Shown here one piece after another: positions 16,637-24,630 of a DNA stretch of 35,623 nucleotides. The stretch is taken from positions 1 through 35,623 of the forward strand of contig DATKVG010000223.1 in NCBI GenBank assembly GCA_035530195.1, given 5' to 3'. Below the pieces are notes generated by a model. It saw only the letters and a list, made by a program, of their open reading frames with translations. It did not search any database and was not told where the DNA came from. Position numbers and translations under genes: made by a program. The DNA comes from JAPLKX01 sp035530195. Its GTDB lineage: Bacteria > Hydrogenedentota > Hydrogenedentia > Hydrogenedentales > SLHB01. Position 1 is the first letter of the stretch. Each line of letters starts with the position of its first letter.

Positions 16637-18010
16637 GTGAGCCCAAGCTGCAATCGGCGTAACGAGGCCATCTCATGCGCCATGCGCGAGCATTGCGATG
16701 TGGTGACGAGGTGGTGGAAGTTGCGCACCAATGGGGGCACGCCGGACTTTGCCGGCCGTGCCGTACTTATCGCCGAGGGAAACGCGTCACTGGCGGGCAG
16801 TATACAACTGCTTGCCGGCAAAGAGTTTCGGTGCCATATTTGGCGTGCCGAATCACGCCAGGAAGTTGAGCGCATTCTGGGGGAGGAGTTGGTTGATGTG
16901 TTAGTGCTCAACCTGAAGCTGGCTAAGCCCGATCCACTTGATTTCATCCGGAACGTTCGTGCGCGGCATGGGTCGGTGGGCATATTGGCGATCCGTTCAG
17001 GCGCGGGCAGCCCGACGGATGCGGAGTTGTTTGAGGCCCAGGTCGCGGACGTCCTGACCGAACCGTGCCAGCAGGGCGAGTTGCAGGCAAAACTCGAGCA
17101 AGTGTTGTGGGAACGGTCGATGGCGGACGGCTTGGCGGAAGCCGAGTTTCAGTACCGCAAGATCTTTGAACTGAACAGCGAGGGAATGGTCATCATCGAC
17201 GTGGCAACGGGCGAAATCGAGACGGCCAACAAGGCGTTTTGCGAACTGACGAGCCTCGATGCGGCGGAACTGCGATCGCGTCAAGTGACCGAGTATCTGG
17301 CGGCGGGCGAGACGGAACGATTTCAGGCGGGCCTGATGTTGTGCGGGAGCAGGGGCCAGGGGACCATCGGCGGCATCACCTTCATGACCAATGGCCACCA
17401 GCGGCTTTTTGACGTTTCCACCACCTTCTATGACACGCCGGTCAAGCGGCTGGCATGCCTTTCTTTCAAGGACATCTCCGAAAAGCATGACCTGGAATTG
17501 CGCCTCACTGACGCCGCGCAAAAAGACACCCTGACCGAACTGTACAATCAGCGGAGCTTTCAAACAAGGACCGAGGGGGCGGTGGCCGCGGCCAGGCACA
17601 AGAGAGCGCTGCTGACGCTGATGCTCATCGACCTGGACAGTTTCAAGGCCTGCAATGACAAGCACGGGCACCAGACCGGCGACCTCGTGCTCCAAACGGT
17701 TGGCCGGCTCATTCACCAGAACGTGCGCGGCGGCCAGGACGAAGGGTTCCGTTGTGGGGGGGACGAATTTGCGGTGCTGCTTCGGGAGAGCAACATCGAG
17801 ATCGCCACGCGGATCGGCCAGCGTCTTCAGCAGTCATTTGGTCAAGCAGACAACTATGGCACAAGTATAAGCATCGGCCTTGCACAGTACGAGCCGTCCA
17901 TGAACCCCAAGGCGTTCATTCAGGCCGCCGACAGGGCCCTGTACCGGGCAAAACTGGCCGGCAAGAGTTGTATCGCCGTCTGGGATACGCATCAGGGGGC
18001 CGCTCCGTGA
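16637..18010 (+). CDS. Diguanylate cyclase with degenerate receiver and PAS domains
   Basis: A 457-residue cytoplasmic protein: an N-terminal extension, a receiver-like domain (about 40-155), a PAS domain (about 160-285) and a GGDEF domain (about 300-455). The active site GGDEF (374-378) is intact, so synthesis of cyclic di-GMP is expected. The receiver looks non-phosphorylatable: the site normally holding Asp is N92 (LVLNLKL), the acidic pair near the N-terminus is AEG, and the usual Lys before Pro is E142 (TEP). The product-inhibition site RxxD five residues before GGDEF is not met (GGQD). GTG 16637 was chosen for the GGGGAGGAG site 8 bp upstream. No phosphodiesterase gene is seen in the window. 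Confidence 0.88.
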   Translation: MSPSCNRRNEAISCAMREHCDVVTRWWKLRTNGGTPDFAGRAVLIAEGNASLAGSIQLLAGKEFRCHIWRAESRQEVERILGEELVDVLVLNLKLAKPDPLDFIRNVRARHGSVGILAIRSGAGSPTDAELFEAQVADVLTEPCQQGELQAKLEQVLWERSMADGLAEAEFQYRKIFELNSEGMVIIDVATGEIETANKAFCELTSLDAAELRSRQVTEYLAAGETERFQAGLMLCGSRGQGTIGGITFMTNGHQRLFDVSTTFYDTPVKRLACLSFKDISEKHDLELRLTDAAQKDTLTELYNQRSFQTRTEGAVAAARHKRALLTLMLIDLDSFKACNDKHGHQTGDLVLQTVGRLIHQNVRGGQDEGFRCGGDEFAVLLRESNIEIATRIGQRLQQSFGQADNYGTSISIGLAQYEPSMNPKAFIQAADRALYRAKLAGKSCIAVWDTHQGAAP

Positions 18011-18041
18011 CGGGCCGGGTCCGGACTGGCACGGGCTTGAC

Positions 18042-19016
18042 GTGACGGACTTCATCGGTGGCTCCGCACCGGACTTCATCGGTGGCTCCGCACCGGACTT
18101 CACCGGTGGCTCCGCACCGGACGCCCTCGGTGCCATTGCGCCGATCGCGTTTGTGGCGGCGTTGGGTTTCCTTTTGCGGCGGCGCCACCTGCTGGACGCC
18201 AAAACCTTGTCGACGTGCAACATCTTTTTGTTCATCCCGGCGCTGGTTTTTGCAAATATCTACGAAAGAGAAATAGCCGGCGGAGTTTTTTTGCGGATAG
18301 CGGTGGCGTCGATCGTCGTCATGGGGGCGATGGTGGTGTTATTGGGGACGCTGGCCCGGTTGCTGAAACTGGAGGGGACGGCTTCGGGCGCTTTCATGAT
18401 GACGATGTTTCCCAACCTGGGCAATTTCGGGCTGCCGGTCGCGATGTTCGGGCTTGGCGAGGAAGGGCTTGCGTTCGCGGTGGTCGTGATGGTCATCGGC
18501 AGCGGGCTGCAAAACAGTTTCGGCATCTACTACGCCCAGCGGGCCTCTCACGGCAAGACCAAGGCGCTTTTCCAGGTCTTTTTGTACCCGATGATCTACG
18601 CGTTTGTGTTGGCGCTGATCCTGCGGCAGACGGGCGTCGTGATTCCGTTGCCCGTTTCGAGATCCGTAACCATTCTGGCCGACGCCGCGATTCCGGTGCA
18701 GTTGGTGCTGCTGGGAATCCAGATCGCCGAAACCAACGTCGAGCGGAGCCGGGCTGTTTTTGTAGCCTCCGGGGCGAGGTTGCTGGGCGGGCCCGTATTA
18801 GGCATCCTGGCGGCGATGGCGACGGGCCTGACGGGGCTTGCGGGGCAGGCGTTCGTACTGCAGATGGCGGGCCCGGTGGCGGTGGGCATGGCGGCGTACG
18901 GCGTCCAGTTCGACGTGGCGCCCCGATTTCTCTCGAGCACCGTGGCGTGGACATTTTTTCTGAGTCTGTTCACCGTCTCGGCGCTGTTGTATTTCCTCGC
19001 GTATATTCCAGTCTAA
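18042..19016 (+). CDS. AEC-family transporter with repeated N-terminus
   Basis: A 324-residue integral membrane protein of the auxin efflux carrier (AEC) superfamily with about ten predicted helices, beginning with IAPIAFVAALGFLLRR. Typical AEC features are seen: FPNLGNFGLPVA in the middle and LGIQIAE in the second half. Members export small organic acids or amphipathic compounds; the substrate here is unknown. The first 26 residues are three copies of an eight-residue unit (DF-I/T-GGSAP) encoded by a perfect or near-perfect 24-bp tandem repeat. No other start than GTG 18042 is plausible in the frame, and no good ribosome site precedes it, so coupling to the cyclase gene 31 bp upstream is likely. 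Confidence 0.8.
   Translation: MTDFIGGSAPDFIGGSAPDFTGGSAPDALGAIAPIAFVAALGFLLRRRHLLDAKTLSTCNIFLFIPALVFANIYEREIAGGVFLRIAVASIVVMGAMVVLLGTLARLLKLEGTASGAFMMTMFPNLGNFGLPVAMFGLGEEGLAFAVVVMVIGSGLQNSFGIYYAQRASHGKTKALFQVFLYPMIYAFVLALILRQTGVVIPLPVSRSVTILADAAIPVQLVLLGIQIAETNVERSRAVFVASGARLLGGPVLGILAAMATGLTGLAGQAFVLQMAGPVAVGMAAYGVQFDVAPRFLSSTVAWTFFLSLFTVSALLYFLAYIPV
18048..18119 (+). repeat. 24-bp tandem repeat, three copies, in the AEC gene start
   Basis: Three adjacent 24-bp units at 18048-18071, 18072-18095 and 18096-18119. Copies 1 and 2 are identical; copy 3 differs by one base (atc to acc, Ile to Thr). The unit length is a multiple of three, so copy-number change would keep the reading frame open. 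Confidence 0.95.
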
Positions 19017-19053
19017 GAAGCTGCCCTGATTGCATATAAAACCGTGCGCATGC

Positions 19054-19092
19054 TAGGGTTACGTGTTGAAGCCGTGCAGGCGGGACGCCCGC
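19054..19092. repeat. Small GC-rich hairpin between transporter and YfhO-like gene
   Basis: gcggg-acg-cccgc at 19080-19092 is a 5-bp stem within the phrase gcaggcgggacgcccgcacc, which resembles short dispersed palindromes known from many GC-rich genomes. It lies 64 bp after the transporter stop and has no T-run, so it is not a good terminator. A weak promoter-like pair, TTGCAT at 19030-19035 and TAGGGT at 19054-19059 (18 bp apart, with TG before the -10), precedes it. Confidence 0.35.
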
Positions 19093-19123
19093 ACCACAAT
19101 TCATTCGAGGTGAGGAAACTGTA

Positions 19124-21508
19124 GTGAACGGAGAATTGCCAACGCGAGAGCGCATGGGCGAGTTTAGTTCTGCGTTGCTGCATGGGCTTATCCTTTTACT
19201 ACTGCTGGGGTTTGTTTTCCCGGGCGTATTCCTGCGTGGTGAAGCGATCTCGCCATCGGACATGCTGGGGGCCATCCCGCCGTGGCGCGGGTATGTCGAC
19301 CAGGATGGCGACGGCCTCAATCATAAGCTGATGTCGGACGTCATCACGGCGTTTCACCCGTACTACGCGCTGACCCGCGCCGCGCTTGACCGGGGCGAGT
19401 GGCCGCTGTGGAATCCCCTCGAGTATTCGGGCATGCCGCTGCTGGCCAACTGCCAGAGCTCGGTTTTTTATCCGCCGCGGCTGTTTCATGCGTTTGTGGA
19501 CGTGCGCGTCGCGACCACGTTTTTCATTATCCTGAAGTTGTGGCTGTGCGGAATGATGGCATACGCCTGCGCGCGCGGGATACGGTTGAGCCGCGGCGCG
19601 TCGCGTTTTTTTTCCGTGGGCTGGATGCTGGCCAGCTACAACCTGATCTGGGCGAACTGGAGCCTGCCGGACGTCAGCGCGTGGGTGCCGTTGCTGTTCC
19701 TGGGGATCGAACTTCTGCTCGACGGCCGGTACCGGCGGGGCTTTTTCGCGATGCTGGCCGGCGGGACGCTGATTTTCCTGGCCGGCCACCCCGAGACGGC
19801 ACTGACGATGTGCCTGGGGCTGGGTTTGTATTTCGTGCTGAGGCTGGCGCTGGACGGCAGGCGGGGCCGGCGGCTTTGGGCGCCGGTTGGCGTTGCGGCA
19901 GGGGCGGCGGTGTTGAGCCTGCTTGTGTGCCTGCCGGTGATCCTGCCGTTTATCGAGTATCTGTTGAACAGCCACACGTTTTTTGCGCGCGCGGAAAAAG
20001 TCCAGTATCCGGTTAACGCGGGCGCGGTGGTTTCATTCTGGTTGCCGAGGTTTTTCGGTGCGTCCATTGACAAGAATTTCTGGGGCGCAATCAACTCCAA
20101 CCTGATTTCCATGTTTTATTCAGGCATCGGCGTGTGGGCCGGCATCAGCCTGCTGATGGCAAAACGCCAAACGCTGCAAGACACGGCGCCGCCCGGCCGT
20201 TTCGCCTGGATAAAGGCGATGGATCATCGTGTGGCGGCGCTTTTTGCCGTTACGGTGGTGATGGTGCTGCTGGCGTTCGACGCGCCCGGAGTTCGAGCCC
20301 TGAACCGGCTGCCGGTGCTGAGCTCGACGTTGATTTGCTACCACGCAAGTTTTGCGCTGTTTGGATTTCCGTTGCTGGGCGCGATTGGCCTGGATCGTTT
20401 TATGGGCCAGCGCCGCCGGCTCAGGGAGCTGGGGTGGCTGGTGGCGGTTGCGTGTGTCGTGGGAGGCTTAATCGCGTACGAGTATCGGTTCAGCTCGGTT
20501 TTGATCCGGATGATGAAGGTTGACTCGTACATTCAACAGCAGATCCTCGTCAGCGGCCTTTTGGCGTTGGGAGCGCTCATAGTTCTGGCCGGGTTCTGTT
20601 TCTACCCCAACCGCGCCATCTGGAGTTCCGCTTTAGTGGTTTTGCTCGCGGGCGACCTGATTTACGCGAACAGGGGGCTGAACCCGACGATGCCGCTCAA
20701 CGAAGTGTTCCCGGAGACGAAACTGACGCGGCACCTGCGGTCGCTGGGCGATCACCGGATCGGATTCCCGGAAGGCAATATCCCGTCGGGCCTGATGGCG
20801 CCGTACGGACTCGAGGACTGGCAGGCGTACGACGGGCTGTACCCGCAGCGGATGTGGCGGTTTACCAACGACATGGGCGAACACCTGTGGGGCAAGTTCG
20901 AACCGCTCCGGTCGATCGTGTATTACCTGAACGACCCGGCGTATCCGCCGGTAATTCCAAAGGAGAAAATGCCCCGGCTCGAGCCTGTCGCCCAGATGGA
21001 CGGCCTGCAGGTGTTGAAGAACAACGACGCGCTGCCACGGGCATACTTAGTGCCGCGGCTCGAGACGGCGCCGGGCGTGTCGGAACTCATAGCCAAGCTG
21101 GTCGACCCGGCGTTCGAGCCACGAGAGACGGCCCTTACCGAGGCGCATCCCCCCCACTCCCTGCCGGCATCGAATATGCCGGCGGCCGAACTGGGCACGG
21201 CGCGTGTCATGTATAGAGGGGGCACGCGTGTGGTGGTCGAGGCGGAGGCGAAGGCCGAGTGCGTGCTCGTGCTGTCGGACGCCTACTACCCCGGCTGGAC
21301 CGCCACAATCGACACCACGCCCGCAGAAATCTTCCCGGCGTACTACGTCTACAGAGGTTTGCTGCTACCGGCGGGCCAACACGAAATCGTCTACACGTAC
21401 ATGCCGTGGACATTCAAAGCGGGCATGGCGGCATCCGTCGTGACGCTGGTAACGGGATTACTTGCAGGCTTAATCCTGCTGCGGCACGGGCATCAACGGC
21501 TCAGTTAG
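19124..21508 (+). CDS. YfhO-like multi-pass membrane protein
   Basis: A 794-residue membrane protein with about twelve to fourteen predicted helices. The N-terminal half shows the YfhO-family run LWNPLEYSGMPLLANCQSS followed by VFYPPRLF. The C-terminal soluble domain contains LVLSDAYYPGWTATID, also typical of the family, and is followed by a final membrane helix. YfhO proteins are GT-C-like and linked in Gram-positives to glycosylation of cell-wall polymers; in this group the function is not established. GTG 19124 is preceded by GAGGTGAGGA at the right distance. Its last 39 bp overlap the convergent symporter gene. Confidence 0.82.
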   Translation: MNGELPTRERMGEFSSALLHGLILLLLLGFVFPGVFLRGEAISPSDMLGAIPPWRGYVDQDGDGLNHKLMSDVITAFHPYYALTRAALDRGEWPLWNPLEYSGMPLLANCQSSVFYPPRLFHAFVDVRVATTFFIILKLWLCGMMAYACARGIRLSRGASRFFSVGWMLASYNLIWANWSLPDVSAWVPLLFLGIELLLDGRYRRGFFAMLAGGTLIFLAGHPETALTMCLGLGLYFVLRLALDGRRGRRLWAPVGVAAGAAVLSLLVCLPVILPFIEYLLNSHTFFARAEKVQYPVNAGAVVSFWLPRFFGASIDKNFWGAINSNLISMFYSGIGVWAGISLLMAKRQTLQDTAPPGRFAWIKAMDHRVAALFAVTVVMVLLAFDAPGVRALNRLPVLSSTLICYHASFALFGFPLLGAIGLDRFMGQRRRLRELGWLVAVACVVGGLIAYEYRFSSVLIRMMKVDSYIQQQILVSGLLALGALIVLAGFCFYPNRAIWSSALVVLLAGDLIYANRGLNPTMPLNEVFPETKLTRHLRSLGDHRIGFPEGNIPSGLMAPYGLEDWQAYDGLYPQRMWRFTNDMGEHLWGKFEPLRSIVYYLNDPAYPPVIPKEKMPRLEPVAQMDGLQVLKNNDALPRAYLVPRLETAPGVSELIAKLVDPAFEPRETALTEAHPPHSLPASNMPAAELGTARVMYRGGTRVVVEAEAKAECVLVLSDAYYPGWTATIDTTPAEIFPAYYVYRGLLLPAGQHEIVYTYMPWTFKAGMAASVVTLVTGLLAGLILLRHGHQRLS

Positions 21509-23278
21509 GGGCGGTTCGCCGGCGGCGCCGGCGACGCGCACCATGTACCAGCCGGTGACGGCGGACACGGCGAGGAAGGCGGCGCCGGATAGGGGCCGGG
21601 CGAGGCAGAGGTGGCCGACGCCGAACAGGCCGGTGTAGATGCATGCGACGCCGGCGAGCCAGCCCAGCCAGTTGCGGCGGACGGGTTTGACGACGATGTC
21701 GGGGTTGGCTCGGGCGATGTGGGCCCACCAGCCGCCGGGGCGCACTTTGCGGAAGTAGGCGTTGAGGTGGGCGTCTGAAACGGGGCTTGTCAGGAAGGTG
21801 GCAATGAGCCACGCGGCCGTTGCCACGACCACGATGACGATGAAACACGCGGCGTAGGCCTCGCCCGAGTACAGCCATGCGATCTGCGGCATGTACGCGT
21901 CGGGGACCAGCCCGAGCCGGTTGAGCCAGGGCAGCCAGAAGCCGCCGTTGGCTACGATGAACGAACTGACGAGGGCGCTGATCTCGGACCAGGGGTTGAT
22001 GCGCCACCAGTACCACCGCAGCATGCCCACCATCCCGGCGCCGACGGTGATCTTTCCAAAATAGATCCAGGCGCCCTGGATGCTGTTCATCTGCCACGCC
22101 GTCAAACCGGCCAGCACGGAAAGCAGCAGCACCGCCACGCGCGACGCGGCGACGTAGTGGCGCACCGGCGCGTTTTTCCGGATGAACCGTTTATAAATGT
22201 CGTTGATGAGGTACGACGCACCCCAGTTGAGCTGGCTGTCCATGGTGCTCATGAAGGCGGCCAGCAGCGAGGCGACCATCAGGCCGCGCAACCCTACCGG
22301 CAGGAACATTTTGATCATCATGGGATACGCGGCTTCGGGATCTTCGCCGGGCGTAATGGGCAGGTAGACGAGCGAGGCGAGGCCAACGATGATCCACGGC
22401 CACGGCCGCAACACGTAGTGGGCGAAGTTGAACCACAGCGCGGCCAGGGCCGAATCGCGTTCGCTCGGGGTCGAAAACAGCCGTTGCGCCAGGTAGCCGC
22501 CGCCCTGGCCGACGTTCCACCACATCAGCGTGAGCTGGACGGCGAACGTCAGTATGGCGAGGTTGGTGGCCGTGTGCCAGTCGGGGACAAAGTGAAAGAT
22601 CTTTGGTTCGAACGTTGGCAGCGCCGAGATCTGCTCTACCATTCCGGCCGGGCCGCCCATATGCCAAAGGACGATGCCCGCCAGCGAGATCGAGCCCACC
22701 ATCGCCATGATGAACTGGACGAAATCCGTTACGACCACGCCCCAAAAACCCGACAGGGTCGTGTAGCCAACGGTGATCACGAGGCAGACGCCGATGCTGG
22801 TGAGTTTGTCCCATCCGAGCATGACGTCGATGATTTTCATCATGGCCGTGATGACCCAGCCCATCACGACACAGTTGGTAATGATGCCGCCGTAGACGGC
22901 CAGGAACGCGCGGAGGATTTTGGCGGGGCGGCCTTCGTAGCGCAACTCGATGAACTCGACGTCGGTGATGACGCCAGCCCTGCGCCACAGGCGGGCGAAG
23001 AAAAACACCGTGATCATCCCGCCCAGCAACACGCTCCACCAAAACCAGTTGCCGTAGATGCCGTCGACCCGTGCGAACTTCGACACTACCAGCGGCGTAT
23101 CGGCCGCAAAACTCGTGGCGACTATCGACGTCCCGGCCACCCACCATTTGAACGACCGGCCGCCGATGAAGAACTCGCCGATGTCACGGCCGGCGCGGCC
23201 CGAAAACTTCACCCCCACCCACAATGCGAACACGCAATACGCGACAATAACGGCCCAATCAAGCGGGTGAAGCTGCAT
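21470..23278 (-). CDS. Sodium:solute symporter (SSS family)
   Basis: A 602-residue membrane transporter with about thirteen to fourteen helices. Family features: an N-terminal helix then FSGRAGRDIGEFFIGGRSFKWW, TSFAADTPLVVSKFARVDGIYG (first sodium-site region), SGFWGVVVTDFVQF and AAFMSTMDSQLNWGASYL (second sodium-site Ser/Thr region). The solute cannot be assigned. In related bacteria such genes accompany carbohydrate or organic acid use. The start ATG at 23276-23278 follows a GGAG site and a near-consensus promoter. The 3' end overlaps the YfhO-like gene tail-to-tail by 39 bp. No partner catabolic gene is adjacent. Confidence 0.88.
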   Translation of the reverse strand: MQLHPLDWAVIVAYCVFALWVGVKFSGRAGRDIGEFFIGGRSFKWWVAGTSIVATSFAADTPLVVSKFARVDGIYGNWFWWSVLLGGMITVFFFARLWRRAGVITDVEFIELRYEGRPAKILRAFLAVYGGIITNCVVMGWVITAMMKIIDVMLGWDKLTSIGVCLVITVGYTTLSGFWGVVVTDFVQFIMAMVGSISLAGIVLWHMGGPAGMVEQISALPTFEPKIFHFVPDWHTATNLAILTFAVQLTLMWWNVGQGGGYLAQRLFSTPSERDSALAALWFNFAHYVLRPWPWIIVGLASLVYLPITPGEDPEAAYPMMIKMFLPVGLRGLMVASLLAAFMSTMDSQLNWGASYLINDIYKRFIRKNAPVRHYVAASRVAVLLLSVLAGLTAWQMNSIQGAWIYFGKITVGAGMVGMLRWYWWRINPWSEISALVSSFIVANGGFWLPWLNRLGLVPDAYMPQIAWLYSGEAYAACFIVIVVVATAAWLIATFLTSPVSDAHLNAYFRKVRPGGWWAHIARANPDIVVKPVRRNWLGWLAGVACIYTGLFGVGHLCLARPLSGAAFLAVSAVTGWYMVRVAGAAGEPPLTEPLMPVPQQD

Positions 23279-23303
23279 GAACGACTCCAGATTTCGCCGT
23301 TGG

Positions 23304-23333
23304 ATTATAGGCAGGAGGCGCCGGAGGGGTCAA
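23304..23333 (-). promoter_or_regulatory. Strong sigma70-type promoter for the symporter gene
   Basis: On the minus strand TTGACC (23333-23328) and a perfect TATAAT (23309-23304) are separated by 18 bp. The expected start of transcription near 23297 gives a short leader of about 20 nt containing the GGAG ribosome site. The gene therefore has its own promoter immediately downstream of the repeat island. Confidence 0.8.
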
Positions 23334-23340
23334 TCAAAAC

Positions 23341-23702
23341 AGACAGGACCTATAGGACGAATAAGACCTATAGCGTGTTGTGCGAAAACAGGGAGGAACT
23401 GGTGAAAAAAGCCGAGCAGCTACTTCACGGCCGCGAAAAGCAGGGACAGACACGATTTTCAAACTGCCTAAAATCGAGTCAGTCCCGAATGGCGCTAAGA
23501 TAAGGCTCTGGCACCAACGGCTAAAGCCACCGGGAAGTCCCGCTGAAGCGGGCTCTTGTAAAGGGGATAGGCCAATACCACCCCATCTAAAGATGGGTGC
23601 AAAGAGGAGCCGGCTCAAGCCGGCTAAATACTGCCGCCGCCGCCCGATTTTGCTTATCTTAGTGCCATTCGAGTCAGTCCCTGTTTTTCGCTCCATATTT
23701 TC
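23341..23702. other. Gene-free island of palindromic and short repeats
   Basis: No gene is seen between the promoter of the symporter and the end of the pilin-like gene. It holds two gacctatag units 18 bp apart (23347-23355, 23365-23373), repeat copies 2 and 3, and three hairpins (23540-23552, 23582-23597, 23608-23625). The open frames here are repeat translations. Confidence 0.7.
23430..23695. repeat. Dispersed palindromic repeat, copies 2 and 3 as an inverted pair
   Basis: The ends mirror each other: gcgaaaagcagggaca with cgaatggcgctaagataag (23488-23506) on the left, and the reverse complements cttatcttagtgccattcg (23653-23671) with gtccctgtttttcgct on the right. Inside are agtcccgctgaagcgggct (23536-23554, hairpin), cccatct-aa-agatggg (23582-23597) and agccggct-ca-agccggct (23608-23625). 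The left copy matches the repeat at 503-627 in reverse. About 265 bp with near-terminal inverted repeats fits a non-autonomous mobile element or a REP cluster; no transposase is encoded. Confidence 0.75.
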
Positions 23703-24626
23703 TTACGCGCCGAAGGGTCTGTCGTAGCGGCCGATGATTCTTGGGCCGTCGATGGTGACCATCCATGGCGTGGCGTCGGGATACGAGTGGAAGGTGACGT
23801 GGCCGTCCATGTACAGGACATTCATTCCGCCGGGGATGTGGCATGAACCCTTGATCTGCGGGGTGAGATGGTCCCACATGACCGGGATGTCGCTCTGAGC
23901 GACGGCGGAACCGGCGGGGTTGTTGATGTCGGTGATGACGAACCGCTCGATGCCTTCGCGGAGCCGGTAGATCGTGTCGCCGCCGCCCGCCTGGGTGCCT
24001 GCGAACTCGATCGAGACGGTAAAGTCCCGGTCGGACGCGGCGCCGCCGGTGGCGACGTTTTCGGCGGCGAGTTCGCCGAGCGGCGTGTCGGCGTAATCGG
24101 CTATTTCATACCGTCCGCCGGGCCCGCTGCCGGGTATGCCGACTTTGTCGCCGAGGAAATTGACGGCGTCGAGGAACATCCAGCCGGTGTAGTTGTACGG
24201 CGACTTGATCAGTTCGAGCGGTTCGATGATGCCGTTTTGGTTGCCGGTCGTCCTGCTGCCGATGCGGGTGCCGGTATCGTACCGTTCAAGTGGGCTGGTG
24301 CTGGCGACGGATGGGCACCACACGACGGCGAAATCGGACAGGTACTCGGGGTACATCGCGGGGCCGTTGAACATCATCGTATCGGACAGGTCGCCCCAGA
24401 TATTGAACACCTGGCGTTGGGGGAACTTGTTGCCGCGGGACTCGCTGGCGTACATCTTGAACGCGAGGCCCAACTGCTTGAGGTTGTTGGCGCAGGCCGC
24501 GCGCCGTGCGGCCTCGCGGGCCCGTGCAAGTGCCGGCAGCAGGATAGCCGCCAGAATGCCGATGATGGCGATCACCACCAGCAGTTCGATCAACGTAAAA
24601 CCGCGATGCAACTTCTCGGTCCTCAT
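23703..24626 (-). CDS. Type IV pilin-like protein with prepilin N-terminus
   Basis: A 307-residue protein. The prepilin peptidase site follows residue 9 (RG/FTLIE, Glu at +5), with a hydrophobic helix (LLVVIAIIGILAAILLPAL) and the conserved AREAARRAACANNLKQLG. The C-terminus carries an H-X10-DG version of the H-X9-DG motif (HIPGGMNVLYMDGHV). Such pseudopilin-like proteins occur in large, variable families in planctomycetes, lentisphaerae and hydrogenedentes; the role is uncertain, perhaps in surface assembly or secretion. The ATG at 24624-24626 was chosen because GGAG (24634-24637 region) precedes it and because the frame upstream only overlaps the neighbouring gene. It lies 4 bp downstream of the giant propeller gene, so the pair is likely one operon. 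Confidence 0.88.
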   Translation of the reverse strand: MRTEKLHRGFTLIELLVVIAIIGILAAILLPALARAREAARRAACANNLKQLGLAFKMYASESRGNKFPQRQVFNIWGDLSDTMMFNGPAMYPEYLSDFAVVWCPSVASTSPLERYDTGTRIGSRTTGNQNGIIEPLELIKSPYNYTGWMFLDAVNFLGDKVGIPGSGPGGRYEIADYADTPLGELAAENVATGGAASDRDFTVSIEFAGTQAGGGDTIYRLREGIERFVITDINNPAGSAVAQSDIPVMWDHLTPQIKGSCHIPGGMNVLYMDGHVTFHSYPDATPWMVTIDGPRIIGRYDRPFGA

Positions 24627-24630
24627 TTTT

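Noticed and set aside
18048..18119. CRISPR-like array
   Set aside because: Three directly adjacent 24-bp units without spacers, in frame with a protein start. It is a coding tandem repeat.
19077..19096. Terminator of the AEC transporter gene
   Set aside because: The GC-rich hairpin has only a 5-bp stem and no T-run; it looks more like a small dispersed palindrome.
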